Part shown: in pieces, positions 1 through 5,857 of the stretch
How positions within the stretch are numbered: position 1 is the first letter of the stretch
Layout of the letters: each line of letters begins with the position of its first letter
DNA from: JBJXGF01 sp046153015
Lineage (GTDB): Bacteria; Actinomycetota; Acidimicrobiia; Acidimicrobiales; CAIXPF01
DNA length: 9,836 nucleotides
Reading direction: 5' to 3'
NCBI GenBank assembly: GCA_046153015.1
Contig: JBJXGF010000002.1
Coordinates: forward strand, 1-9,836
The notes under the pieces: generated by a model
Databases searched by the model: none
What the model was told of the DNA's origin: nothing
Seen by the model: only the letters and a program-made list of their open reading frames with translations
Position numbers and translations under genes: made by a program

Positions 1-119
1 ACGCCCTACGATCGGCAACGCCCTACGATCGGCAACGCCCTACGATCGGCAACGCCCTACGATCGGCAACGCCCTACGATCGGCAACGCCCTACGATCGG
101 CAACGCCCTACGATCGGCC
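1..119. repeat. 17-bp tandem repeat array, 7 units, open at the left edge
   Basis: The unit ACGCCCTACGATCGGCA occurs seven times head to tail with no spacer. Six units are identical and the last differs only in its final base (A to C). Each unit contains the palindrome CGATCG, so identical dyads recur every 17 bp. The array begins at base 1, so the true copy number is unknown. It ends three bases before the GTG of the first SDR gene and leaves no recognisable Shine-Dalgarno there. Because 17 is not a multiple of three, all forward frames read the same 17-codon cycle, which has no stop and no ATG, GTG or TTG. It could be a repeated regulator-binding site, a minisatellite, or an assembly artefact at a contig end. 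Confidence 0.97.
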
Positions 120-122
120 GGC

Positions 123-944
123 GTGAAGCTCCAGGACAAGATCGCAGTGGTGACCGGCGGGGCCAGCGGCATTGGCGAGGCCCTCGCGGTCCGCTTCAAC
201 GCCGAGGGCGCCCGCCTCGTGGTGGTGGCCGACAAGGACGAGGCCGGCGCCCAGGCCGTGGCCGAGCGGGTCGGCGGGCTAGGGGCGGGGCTCGACGTGG
301 CCGACGAGGCGGCGATCAAGGCGCTGGTGGACCGCGTGCTCGACGAGCACGGCCCGATCGACCTGTTCGTCTCCAACGCCGGCTACGCGCTCAACGGCGG
401 CGTCGAGGTGAGCGACGAGGCCATCCAGAAGATGTGGGAGGTGCACGTGATGGCCCACGTGTACGCCGCCCGGGCCGTGCTGCCCTCGATGATCGCCCGG
501 GGCGAGGGGTACCTGCTCAACACGGCCTCCGCGGCGGGGCTGCTGACCCAGCTCGGCTCGATGCCCTACGCCGTGACCAAGCACGCCGCGGTGTCGCTGG
601 CGGAGTGGCTGCACATCACCCACCACCATCAGGGCATCCGGGTGTCGGTGCTGTGCCCGCAGGCCGTGCGCACCAACATCCTGGGCGCCGGCGGCGGGGG
701 CCGTGACGGCGGGGTCTCGGCGGCCAGCCAGGACGGCATCCTCGAACCCGAGCAGCTGGCCGACACCGTGATCGAGGCGCTCGACGAGGAGCGTTTCCTC
801 GTGCTGCCCCACCCGGAGGTGCTCACCTACCTCCAGCGCAAGGCCGCCGACTACGACCGCTGGTTGGCCGGTATGCGCCGCTTCCAGGATCGCCTGTGGG
901 CGAATCGGCCGCTGCCGGGCGACAAGATCGCCCCCCAGGTCTGA
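123..944 (+). CDS. short-chain dehydrogenase/reductase (SDR1)
   Basis: This is a predicted cytoplasmic NAD(P)-dependent oxidoreductase of 273 residues with a Rossmann fold. Visible motifs are the dinucleotide site TGGASGIG (11-18), an acidic residue after strand 2 (Asp37, which favours NAD(H)), SNAG (84-87), Ser136, and the YxxxK pair Tyr149/Lys153, with the usual 13-residue Ser-Tyr spacing. The position normally held by the catalytic Asn of helix 4 appears to be His108 (WEVHVMAH). The C-terminus lacks the common VDGG end and instead has a charged helical tail (about 235-262). The start is GTG at 123: no start codon exists in the upstream repeats and the fold begins at once. No Shine-Dalgarno is visible, so initiation may be leaderless or depend on the array. 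The next SDR gene follows after 12 bp. Family is clear; substrate is unknown. Confidence 0.93.
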   Translation: MKLQDKIAVVTGGASGIGEALAVRFNAEGARLVVVADKDEAGAQAVAERVGGLGAGLDVADEAAIKALVDRVLDEHGPIDLFVSNAGYALNGGVEVSDEAIQKMWEVHVMAHVYAARAVLPSMIARGEGYLLNTASAAGLLTQLGSMPYAVTKHAAVSLAEWLHITHHHQGIRVSVLCPQAVRTNILGAGGGGRDGGVSAASQDGILEPEQLADTVIEALDEERFLVLPHPEVLTYLQRKAADYDRWLAGMRRFQDRLWANRPLPGDKIAPQV

Positions 945-949
945 GGAGG
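944..949 (+). promoter_or_regulatory. ribosome binding site of SDR2
   Basis: A perfect AGGAGG overlaps the last base of the SDR1 stop codon and lies seven bases before the ATG at 957. It fixes the start of the second SDR gene and suggests translation close behind SDR1 on one transcript. Confidence 0.85.
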
Positions 950-956
950 ACGAAAC

Positions 957-1805
957 ATGGGTCTGCTCGACGGCAAGACCGCGATGATCACCGGAGGCGC
1001 CAGCGGCATCGGCGCCGGCACGGTCAGGCGCTTCGTGGAGGAAGGCGCCCGGGTGCTCATCGCCGACATCCAGCGCGAGGTGGGCGCCGAGCTCGCGAGG
1101 TCGCTCGGCGACGCGGGGGCGTTCGCCTACTGCAACGTGGCCAAGGAGGCCGACGTGGCCGGCGCCGTGGCTGAGACCGTCGACCGCTTCGGCCGGCTCG
1201 ACGTGCTCTACAACAACGCCGGGTTCATCGGCGTGTCGGGCCCGTTCGAGACCACCTCGGTGGAGGACTACGACAAGACGATGGACGTGCTGTTGAAGAG
1301 CGTGTTCCTCGGCATCAAGCACGCGTCGCCGATCATGAAGCGCCAAGAGTCGGGCAGCATCATCTCCACCGCCAGCGTGTGCGGGCTCACGCCCGACATC
1401 GGCAACCACCTCTACAACGTGGCCAAGGCCGGCGTGATCATGATGACCAAGAGCGCGGCGCTGGAGCTGGCCGAGCACAACGTGCGGGTCAACTGCATCT
1501 GCCCCGGCTACATCGCCACGCAGCTCATGGCCGGCCGGCCGTTGTCCGAGATCGACGCCGCCGAGAACGCGCAGCGCCTCGACAAGGCCCGGGAACGGAT
1601 GGGCCTGTCGCAGCCGCTGAAGCGAGTCGGCGAGGTCGACGACATCGCCTCGACGGCGTTGTTCCTGGCCAGCGACCTGTCGGAATGGGTGACCGGCACG
1701 GCGCACGTGGTCGACGGCGGCCTCACGCTCGGCAAGCCGTGGCGCAAGCAGCCCGCCGCGGTGACCACCGCCCGTCCGATCGGCATCTACCGCGTGGACG
1801 ACTGA
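957..1805 (+). CDS. short-chain dehydrogenase/reductase (SDR2)
   Basis: This is a classical SDR oxidoreductase of 282 residues, predicted cytoplasmic. It shows TGGASGIG (12-19), Asp37 after strand 2 (NAD(H) preference), NNAG (86-89), Ser140, Tyr153/Lys157 (YNVAK), the CPG of strand 6 (182-184) and the late VTGTAHVVDGG segment (245-255), which SDR1 lacks. The helix-4 Asn of the usual Asn-Ser-Tyr-Lys tetrad appears replaced by Leu112 (DVLLKSVFLG); I have a general impression that some SDR subgroups share this pattern. A tail of about 25 residues follows the VDGG motif. The ATG has an AGGAGG seven bases upstream. Co-transcription with SDR1 is likely. The two proteins are different SDR types rather than a recent duplication. 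Substrate is unknown; sterol, terpenoid or acyl-CoA-derived alcohols are possible by family only. Confidence 0.95.
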   Translation: MGLLDGKTAMITGGASGIGAGTVRRFVEEGARVLIADIQREVGAELARSLGDAGAFAYCNVAKEADVAGAVAETVDRFGRLDVLYNNAGFIGVSGPFETTSVEDYDKTMDVLLKSVFLGIKHASPIMKRQESGSIISTASVCGLTPDIGNHLYNVAKAGVIMMTKSAALELAEHNVRVNCICPGYIATQLMAGRPLSEIDAAENAQRLDKARERMGLSQPLKRVGEVDDIASTALFLASDLSEWVTGTAHVVDGGLTLGKPWRKQPAAVTTARPIGIYRVDD

Positions 1806-1837
1806 GCGAGCGCAGCGAGCCGGACGCTGATGCTCAG
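1802..1837. terminator. nested inverted repeat spanning convergent stop codons (possible bidirectional terminator)
   Basis: An outer inverted repeat CTGAGC (1802-1807) / GCTCAG (1832-1837) encloses an inner one, CAGCG (1813-1817) / CGCTG (1825-1829), with a seven-base loop. The outer arms contain the TGA of SDR2 (1803-1805) and, on the other strand, the TGA of the M15 peptidase gene (1834-1836). There is no T-tract, which is common in high-GC terminators. The stem is interrupted by unpaired bases, so termination is inference. Confidence 0.45.
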
Positions 1838-3303
1838 CCGCCGGTGTCGGACCAGTGCCAGGGCTCGCTCGGGAGGTTGTGCAGGCCGTAGAGCGGGGCG
1901 TTGGCCGCCAGCCACTGGAAGACCGGCGTGTCTTGGCTCGGGATCACCTTGCCGCCGTAGGTGAAGTCGATGGCGAGCCCGAGCTCGTGGCGGGACCGGC
2001 CCGGCCTCGCCGTGGGCGGTGAGCACTCACCTGACGGGCGGTAGTAGATGTCGTACACGGTGTCGCCGCAGTGCGATCGGCGCAGGTTGATCTGGGTCTG
2101 GGTGTCGCGATATCCCCAGCCGGAGAGCGTGAAGCCGGCGGCTGCGGCGGCGCCCATCAGCGCGTCGACGCTGTCGGCGATGTCGACGTTGACCCTGATG
2201 CCGCGCACTACCCGGGTCTGGACGGCGGGCAGCACCGGGATCGGGGGCGGCGCCAGGTTCGGGTCGTTCGGGTCCGGGGCGGGCGCAGGCGCCGCGCCGC
2301 CGCCGGAGGATCCGCCCGGGGTGCGGTCGTCGGACCCGCCGGCGCCGGGCGAGGGCCCGGGGCCGTCCGAGCGGGGCACGATGGTGGGCCCGGGGCGGGT
2401 CGGCTGATCGCGCACGGGGATCGGGTTGCGCACGGTTCCCGGACCGGCCGGGGTCGGGCTCGTCCGGGCGGCCGCCGCCCGCCGCTGCGCCTCCCGGGCG
2501 GCGTTCTCCCGGGCGGCCTCGGCCAGCGCCTCGAGCAGCGCGGCCTGGCGGGCCGCCACCTCGATCGCCAGCGCTTCGTCCTGCTCGGCCAGCACCGCGG
2601 CCTCGCCGAGGGCCCGGTCGAGGCGTTCCTGGCCGGCCTCGGCCACCCGCTGCTGGTCGACGCGGGCCTCCTCCAGCCGGTTGAACTCGCCCTCGGCGTC
2701 GAGACGGCGGTCCTGCGCCGCCTCAGCCGCGGCGCTCGCCTCCTGGCGGCGCTGCGCCAGCTTCTGCTTGGCCGCCCGGTGCTCGGCGATGAGCTCCTGC
2801 TCCCGCTCCGCTCGGGACTTGAGCAGCCCCCGCCGCAGGAGCGCCTCGTTGGTGTCCTCCGCGGCCAGCGCCCGCAGGGCGTTGCTGCGGGGGTCGTTCA
2901 TATACGACCGCACGGCGAGCTCGGCGAGGCGCTGCTCCACCTCGGCCAGCACCTTGGCGGCGGCCTCCTCGGCGGCGGCTGTGGCGGCGGCGGTCTCGGC
3001 CGCCTGGTCGGCCGCGGCGGCGGCGACGTCGAGTCGGGCGCGCTGCTCGGCCACCTGACCGTTGAGCTCGGCGAGCGCGGCGCGAAGCTCCGCGTCGTCG
3101 GCCCGCAGCGTGTCGACCTGCCTGGCCAGCGCGCTGGCCCGCGCCCGCACCCGTTTGAGCTCCGCTTCGGGGTCGTCGGTCTGGGCCCAGGCGCCGGTGG
3201 CCGCCCCGATTACTGCGACCACGCTCAGTAACGCCGACACGCAAAGTGATCGGCGCCTGCGTTTCGTCGCCGGGCGGCCGCCCGGGTTGGTCCCTCCGTG
3301 CAC
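1834..3303 (-). CDS. secreted coiled-coil protein with C-terminal M15 (VanY-like) D,D-carboxypeptidase domain
   Basis: This 489-residue protein probably trims or remodels peptidoglycan outside the membrane. Residues 15-40 form a signal peptide (basic RRRR, hydrophobic core, AWA-Q cleavage site). Residues about 46-278 are an Ala/Glu/Arg-rich coiled coil, 281-360 a Pro/Gly/Ser-rich linker, and 361-489 the peptidase. In the peptidase are GWGYRD (395-400), the zinc motif SRHELGLAID (His439, Asp446), and EPWHW (Glu480 as base, His483 as third ligand). Cys412 and Cys427 may form a disulfide. The layout recalls PcsB- or RipC-type hydrolases, whose coiled coils engage FtsEX, but with a different catalytic domain; that parallel is inference. 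The start is GTG with GGGAG at 3309-3313. The gene converges on SDR2 with 28 bp between stops and diverges from nudC. D,D-carboxypeptidase versus endopeptidase activity cannot be decided from sequence. Confidence 0.92.
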   Translation of the reverse strand: MHGGTNPGGRPATKRRRRSLCVSALLSVVAVIGAATGAWAQTDDPEAELKRVRARASALARQVDTLRADDAELRAALAELNGQVAEQRARLDVAAAAADQAAETAAATAAAEEAAAKVLAEVEQRLAELAVRSYMNDPRSNALRALAAEDTNEALLRRGLLKSRAEREQELIAEHRAAKQKLAQRRQEASAAAEAAQDRRLDAEGEFNRLEEARVDQQRVAEAGQERLDRALGEAAVLAEQDEALAIEVAARQAALLEALAEAARENAAREAQRRAAAARTSPTPAGPGTVRNPIPVRDQPTRPGPTIVPRSDGPGPSPGAGGSDDRTPGGSSGGGAAPAPAPDPNDPNLAPPPIPVLPAVQTRVVRGIRVNVDIADSVDALMGAAAAAGFTLSGWGYRDTQTQINLRRSHCGDTVYDIYYRPSGECSPPTARPGRSRHELGLAIDFTYGGKVIPSQDTPVFQWLAANAPLYGLHNLPSEPWHWSDTGG

Positions 3304-3320
3304 TCAGTCTCCCGCCGCGC

Positions 3321-3338
3321 GTGCGGCCTGCGCCGCAC
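3321..3338 (-). promoter_or_regulatory. small hairpin in the 5' leader of the M15 gene
   Basis: GTGCGGC (3321-3327) and GCCGCAC (3332-3338) form a perfect seven-base-pair stem with a four-base loop. It lies 18 nt upstream of the GTG start and just before the ribosome site, so it could affect translation initiation. It may also be a chance GC-rich palindrome. Confidence 0.35.
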
Positions 3339-3432
3339 CTCTTTCGATCGCAGTCCTCATTGTCGGCCGGAAGCGCGCTGGTCTTGAGCAAAAGCCCCAA
3401 CTGCGCACGGCGGAACCGTAGCCGCTGGAACA

Positions 3433-3453
3433 GCGCAAATGGTCACTTTGCGC
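3433..3453. promoter_or_regulatory. operator-like dyad with 7-bp arms
   Basis: GCGCAAA (3433-3439) and TTTGCGC (3447-3453) are perfect inverted arms around the seven-base spacer TGGTCAC. The size, A/T-containing arms and position between divergent genes suit a dimeric transcription-factor site. The regulator is unknown and no regulator gene is in the window. Confidence 0.45.
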
Positions 3454-3457
3454 GCGG

Positions 3458-3483
3458 GTGGGGAGCCCTCTCGGGCTCCCCAC
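3458..3483. terminator. strong 11-bp hairpin with TCTC loop (terminator or attenuator)
   Basis: GTGGGGAGCCC (3458-3468) and GGGCTCCCCAC (3473-3483) pair perfectly around the tetraloop TCTC (GAGA on the other strand). It starts five bases after the neighbouring dyad. Neither flanking gene ends here, so an ordinary gene-end terminator is not expected. It could be a leader attenuator for either gene, or end an unannotated small RNA. No T-tract follows on either strand. Confidence 0.5.
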
Positions 3484-3571
3484 GGGCTGGCTGATGAGAC
3501 GCTGCAGTTTGGCGAGCACCACAGCGAGACAGCGCACCGTACGTTCGCGTTTCCCCTGAACGGATGAGTCG

Positions 3572-4537
3572 ATGGTCCTGGCGGAGCTGTGGTCGAATAG
3601 GGGTGTGTTCGAGCCCAGCCTTGTTCCGCCGGCTGACCCGCACGACGAGAGCCTTTGGTTCTGTGTGCGGCGCAGCGAGATCCTGATCTACGAGGCCGAC
3701 GGCGCCCCCGCGGTGCCGAGCGGCCCGGCCGCGCCGCCCCTCGAGGCCGAGCACGTGCACATGCTCGGCCTCCTCGACGGCGTGCCCGTGTGGGGGATCG
3801 ACGTGCCCGCCGAAGCGTCCGAGCCGGAGGGGCACCGCTTCGTCAACCTGCGCTCGCTGTACAGCCTGCTGCCCGACCAGCAGTGGACGCTGGCCGGCCG
3901 GGCCGAGCAGATCGTGCAGTGGGACCAGACCCACCGGTTCTGCGGGCGCTGCGGTGAGCCGACCGATCGCATGGCCTCCGAGCGCGCCCGCCAGTGCCCG
4001 AAGTGCAAGCTGATGGCGTTCCCGCGCCTCACGCCGGCGGTAATCATGCTGGTGGAGAAGGGCGACGAGATGCTGCTCGCCCACGGCCGCCTCTTCCCCG
4101 GCAAGTTCTACTCGGCGCTGGCCGGCTTCGTGGAGCCCGGCGAGACCCTCGAGCACGCCGTCGAGCGGGAGGTGCGCGAGGAAACCGGCATCGCGGTGAA
4201 GGACGTGAAGTACTTCGGCAGCCAGCCGTGGCCGTTCCCGAACTCGCTGATGATCGGGTTCAACGCCACCTACGCCTCGGGCGAGATCGACATCGACCCG
4301 AACGAGATCGTCGACGCCGGCTGGTACACGGTCGACAACCTGCCCAACGTGCCCCGGGGCGGGATGTCGATCGCCGGCTGGCTGATCCAGGACTTCATCG
4401 AGCGCCAGGAGCGCAAGGCCGCCGGCGCCGGCGGGAGCTACCTCGACGAGGAGGAGGACACCGGCTCCAGCCTCGACCGTTCGGTGTTCGCGCCGACGTC
4501 TGAGGCGCGGCGGGGCTCGATCTGGAACCGGGGCTGA
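3572..4537 (+). CDS. nudC: NAD(+)/NADH diphosphatase (Nudix hydrolase)
   Basis: NudC splits NAD(H) into NMN(H) and AMP and, in studied bacteria, also removes NAD caps from RNA; it acts in the cytoplasm. At 321 residues it is close to usual NudC length. The N-terminal domain is followed by a four-cysteine zinc ribbon (Cys124, Cys127, Cys142, Cys145), then the Nudix box from Gly185 to Gly206 (PGE at 189-191, REVREE at 199-204, all key acidic residues kept) and the NudC signature SQPWPFP (217-223). A short acidic, disordered tail (about 283-321) follows. ATG 3572 is the first possible start, since an in-frame stop lies 13 bases upstream; its ribosome site (GGATGAG) is weak. GTG at 3605 is an alternative start. 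The stop codon overlaps the CTG start proposed for the next gene, suggesting translational coupling. Confidence 0.95.
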   Translation: MVLAELWSNRGVFEPSLVPPADPHDESLWFCVRRSEILIYEADGAPAVPSGPAAPPLEAEHVHMLGLLDGVPVWGIDVPAEASEPEGHRFVNLRSLYSLLPDQQWTLAGRAEQIVQWDQTHRFCGRCGEPTDRMASERARQCPKCKLMAFPRLTPAVIMLVEKGDEMLLAHGRLFPGKFYSALAGFVEPGETLEHAVEREVREETGIAVKDVKYFGSQPWPFPNSLMIGFNATYASGEIDIDPNEIVDAGWYTVDNLPNVPRGGMSIAGWLIQDFIERQERKAAGAGGSYLDEEEDTGSSLDRSVFAPTSEARRGSIWNRG

Positions 4538-5736
4538 GGCGGGCCAGGCGCGCCGGGGCGTTCCTCGCCCTGGCCGCGCTGGCCGCCGCGTGCACCAGCG
4601 GGTCGGCCGCGTCTCCCGCCGCCCCCGCATCCACGGTGACCTCCGCGGCGCCGGCCGTCTCCACCACGGAGGCGCCGGCGGCCGCGCCCACCACCGCGGC
4701 GCCCACCACCACCGTCGCGCCGCCCACCACCGCGGCGCCCACCACCGTCGCGCCGCCGGCGCGGCTGAGCGGCGTCGGCGCGCTCGGCCGCTTCCCGGAA
4801 CGGGTCTACGTGCCGAACAGCGACTCCAACTCGCTCAGCGTGATCGACCCGGCCACCTTCGAGGTGATCGACACGTACCCGACCGACGCCCTGCCCCATC
4901 ACGTGACCCCGGCCTGGGATCTCTCGGAGCTCTACGTCAACAACACGGCGGGCAACAGCCTCCAGGCCATCGACCCCGAGAGCGGCAGGATCACCCGGCG
5001 CATCCCGGTGACCGATCCGTACAACCTGTACTTCACCCCCGACGGCGCCGACGCCATCGTGGTGGCCGAGCGTTTCCGCCGCCTCGACATCCGCGACCCG
5101 AAGACCTGGGAGCTCAAGGCGCAGACCCCGATCCCCCACGCCGGGCCGGACCATCTGGCGTTCAGCCCTGAGGGCGACTACCTGGTGATCTCGGCCGAGT
5201 TCTCCGGCCGTCTAGTTAAGGTTGACACCCGGACGTGGGAGGTGGTGGGCGAGGCGCTCGACGTGGGCGGCGAGCCGATCGACGTGGTCCGGCCGCCGAA
5301 CCAGCGGCTCATGCTCGTGGCCAACCAGCGCCGCGGAGGCGTCCACGTGATCGACCCCGACGCCTGGGAGGAGCGTGCGTTCGTGCCCACCGGGGCCGGC
5401 GCCCACGGCATCCTGCTCTCCCACGACCAGCGCTCGGTGTACGTGAGCAACCGGCTCGGCGGCTCGATGAGCGTGCTCTCCCTCGAGGACTTCACGGTGA
5501 CCGACACCTGGCGCATCCCCGGCGGCGGCAGCCCGGACATGGGTCAGCTCTCACCCGACGGGCGCCGCCTGTGGATCGCCGGCCGGTACCACGGGCAGGT
5601 CTACGTGTTCGACACCGACACCGGCGAGTTGGCGGCGCGCATCCCGGTGGCCCGCGGCCCGCACGGCCTCAGCTACTTCCCCCGCAGCGCCCGACCCCAT
5701 TCGGTCGGCCACAACGGCGTGTACGTCGAGGACTAG
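4534..5736 (+). CDS. beta-propeller (YncE/YVTN-like) lipoprotein, CTG start proposed
   Basis: This is a predicted surface lipoprotein of 400 residues with a seven-bladed-type propeller and no catalytic motif; a binding or scaffolding role is inference. Starting at CTG 4534 gives a textbook lipoprotein signal: RRARR, a hydrophobic stretch, then LAAAC with Cys20. Residues 20-85 are a Thr/Pro/Ala linker (repeated APTT/VAPP). From about residue 91 come repeats of the form 'RVYVPNSDSNSLSVIDP', 'ELYVNNTAGNSLQAIDP' and 'VYVSNRLGGSMSVLS', the YVTN pattern. The frame is open only from the TGA at 4501, and the codons between it and the lipobox include no ATG, GTG or TTG. The first standard start is GTG 4636, which lies after the cysteine and would discard the whole signal. 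CTG 4534 overlaps the nudC stop as CTGA. CTG 4522 is a second option. A frameshift or sequencing error upstream could also explain this. Confidence 0.85.
   Translation: MRRARRAGAFLALAALAAACTSGSAASPAAPASTVTSAAPAVSTTEAPAAAPTTAAPTTTVAPPTTAAPTTVAPPARLSGVGALGRFPERVYVPNSDSNSLSVIDPATFEVIDTYPTDALPHHVTPAWDLSELYVNNTAGNSLQAIDPESGRITRRIPVTDPYNLYFTPDGADAIVVAERFRRLDIRDPKTWELKAQTPIPHAGPDHLAFSPEGDYLVISAEFSGRLVKVDTRTWEVVGEALDVGGEPIDVVRPPNQRLMLVANQRRGGVHVIDPDAWEERAFVPTGAGAHGILLSHDQRSVYVSNRLGGSMSVLSLEDFTVTDTWRIPGGGSPDMGQLSPDGRRLWIAGRYHGQVYVFDTDTGELAARIPVARGPHGLSYFPRSARPHSVGHNGVYVED
4678..4756 (+). repeat. low-complexity GCGCCCACCACC repeats encoding the lipoprotein linker
   Basis: Imperfect direct repeats of GCGCCCACCACCGCG and ACCACCGTCGCGCCGCC encode the APTT/TVAPP linker between the lipid anchor and the propeller. 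This is in-frame coding repeat, probably length-variable between strains by slippage. Confidence 0.7.
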
Positions 5737-5749
5737 TCACCTTCGATGC

Positions 5750-5771
5750 GCCGCCCGCCGCTCTGGGCGGC
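5750..5771 (+). terminator. hairpin after the propeller lipoprotein gene (possible terminator)
   Basis: GCCGCCC (5750-5756) and GGGCGGC (5765-5771) form a seven-base-pair stem with an eight-base loop, 13 bases past the lipoprotein stop codon. There is no T-tract. It is the only plausible terminator between the lipoprotein and the CoA-transferase; read-through is possible. Confidence 0.35.
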
Positions 5772-5857
5772 CGGATTCGTCACCGGAGAATCTCCAGGGG
5801 CGCCGGCGGCGCACCCGCCCCGGGCCGGTGGTAGGAATCGGGCCTTCGACCGGCACG

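Larger units (their letters stand above)
3304..3571. other. divergent intergenic control region between the M15 gene and nudC
   Basis: These 268 bp separate two divergently transcribed genes, so promoters for both should lie here. The stretch is less GC-rich than its surroundings (AAATGGTCACTTTG, GAGCAAAAGC). It holds three perfect inverted repeats, listed separately. I saw no convincing paired -35/-10 boxes; on the minus strand GACAAT (near 3358-3363) is a weak -10 candidate. No tRNA or believable small protein gene was found. Confidence 0.6.

Noticed and set aside
1..119. A CRISPR array or plasmid iterons.
   Set aside because: There are no unique spacers between units, so it is not CRISPR. 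No replication-initiator gene or AT-rich region is nearby, so an origin is not supported.
279..1706. A 475-codon minus-strand open frame opposite both SDR genes.
   Set aside because: The translation is His/Gly/Val/Arg-rich with no recognisable motif, while the plus-strand SDR motifs are complete. It is a codon-bias shadow.
2071..3231. A 386-codon plus-strand open frame opposite the M15 gene.
   Set aside because: It is composed of Gly/Arg/Leu repeats mirroring the Ala/Glu/Arg coiled coil on the other strand. No start context or motif supports it.
3304..3537. A 77-codon minus-strand open frame in the control region.
   Set aside because: It has no ribosome site, no recognisable protein character, and overlaps all three dyads just upstream of the M15 start.
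3491..3540. CTGATGAG, which resembles the hammerhead ribozyme core.
   Set aside because: The required GAAA after a closing stem II is missing, and no flanking helices I or III are visible.
3304..3571. A c-di-AMP (ydaO-type) riboswitch before the cell-wall peptidase, as occurs before some actinobacterial wall hydrolases.
   Set aside because: Reading the minus strand, the conserved paired GGGGAACC and GGGUGAA-type segments are not both present; a lone AGGGGAAACG is not enough.
5785..5795. GGAGA-A-TCTCC odd palindrome upstream of the CoA-transferase as an operator.
   Set aside because: It is only five-base arms around one base, with mismatched flanks, and is within chance expectation.
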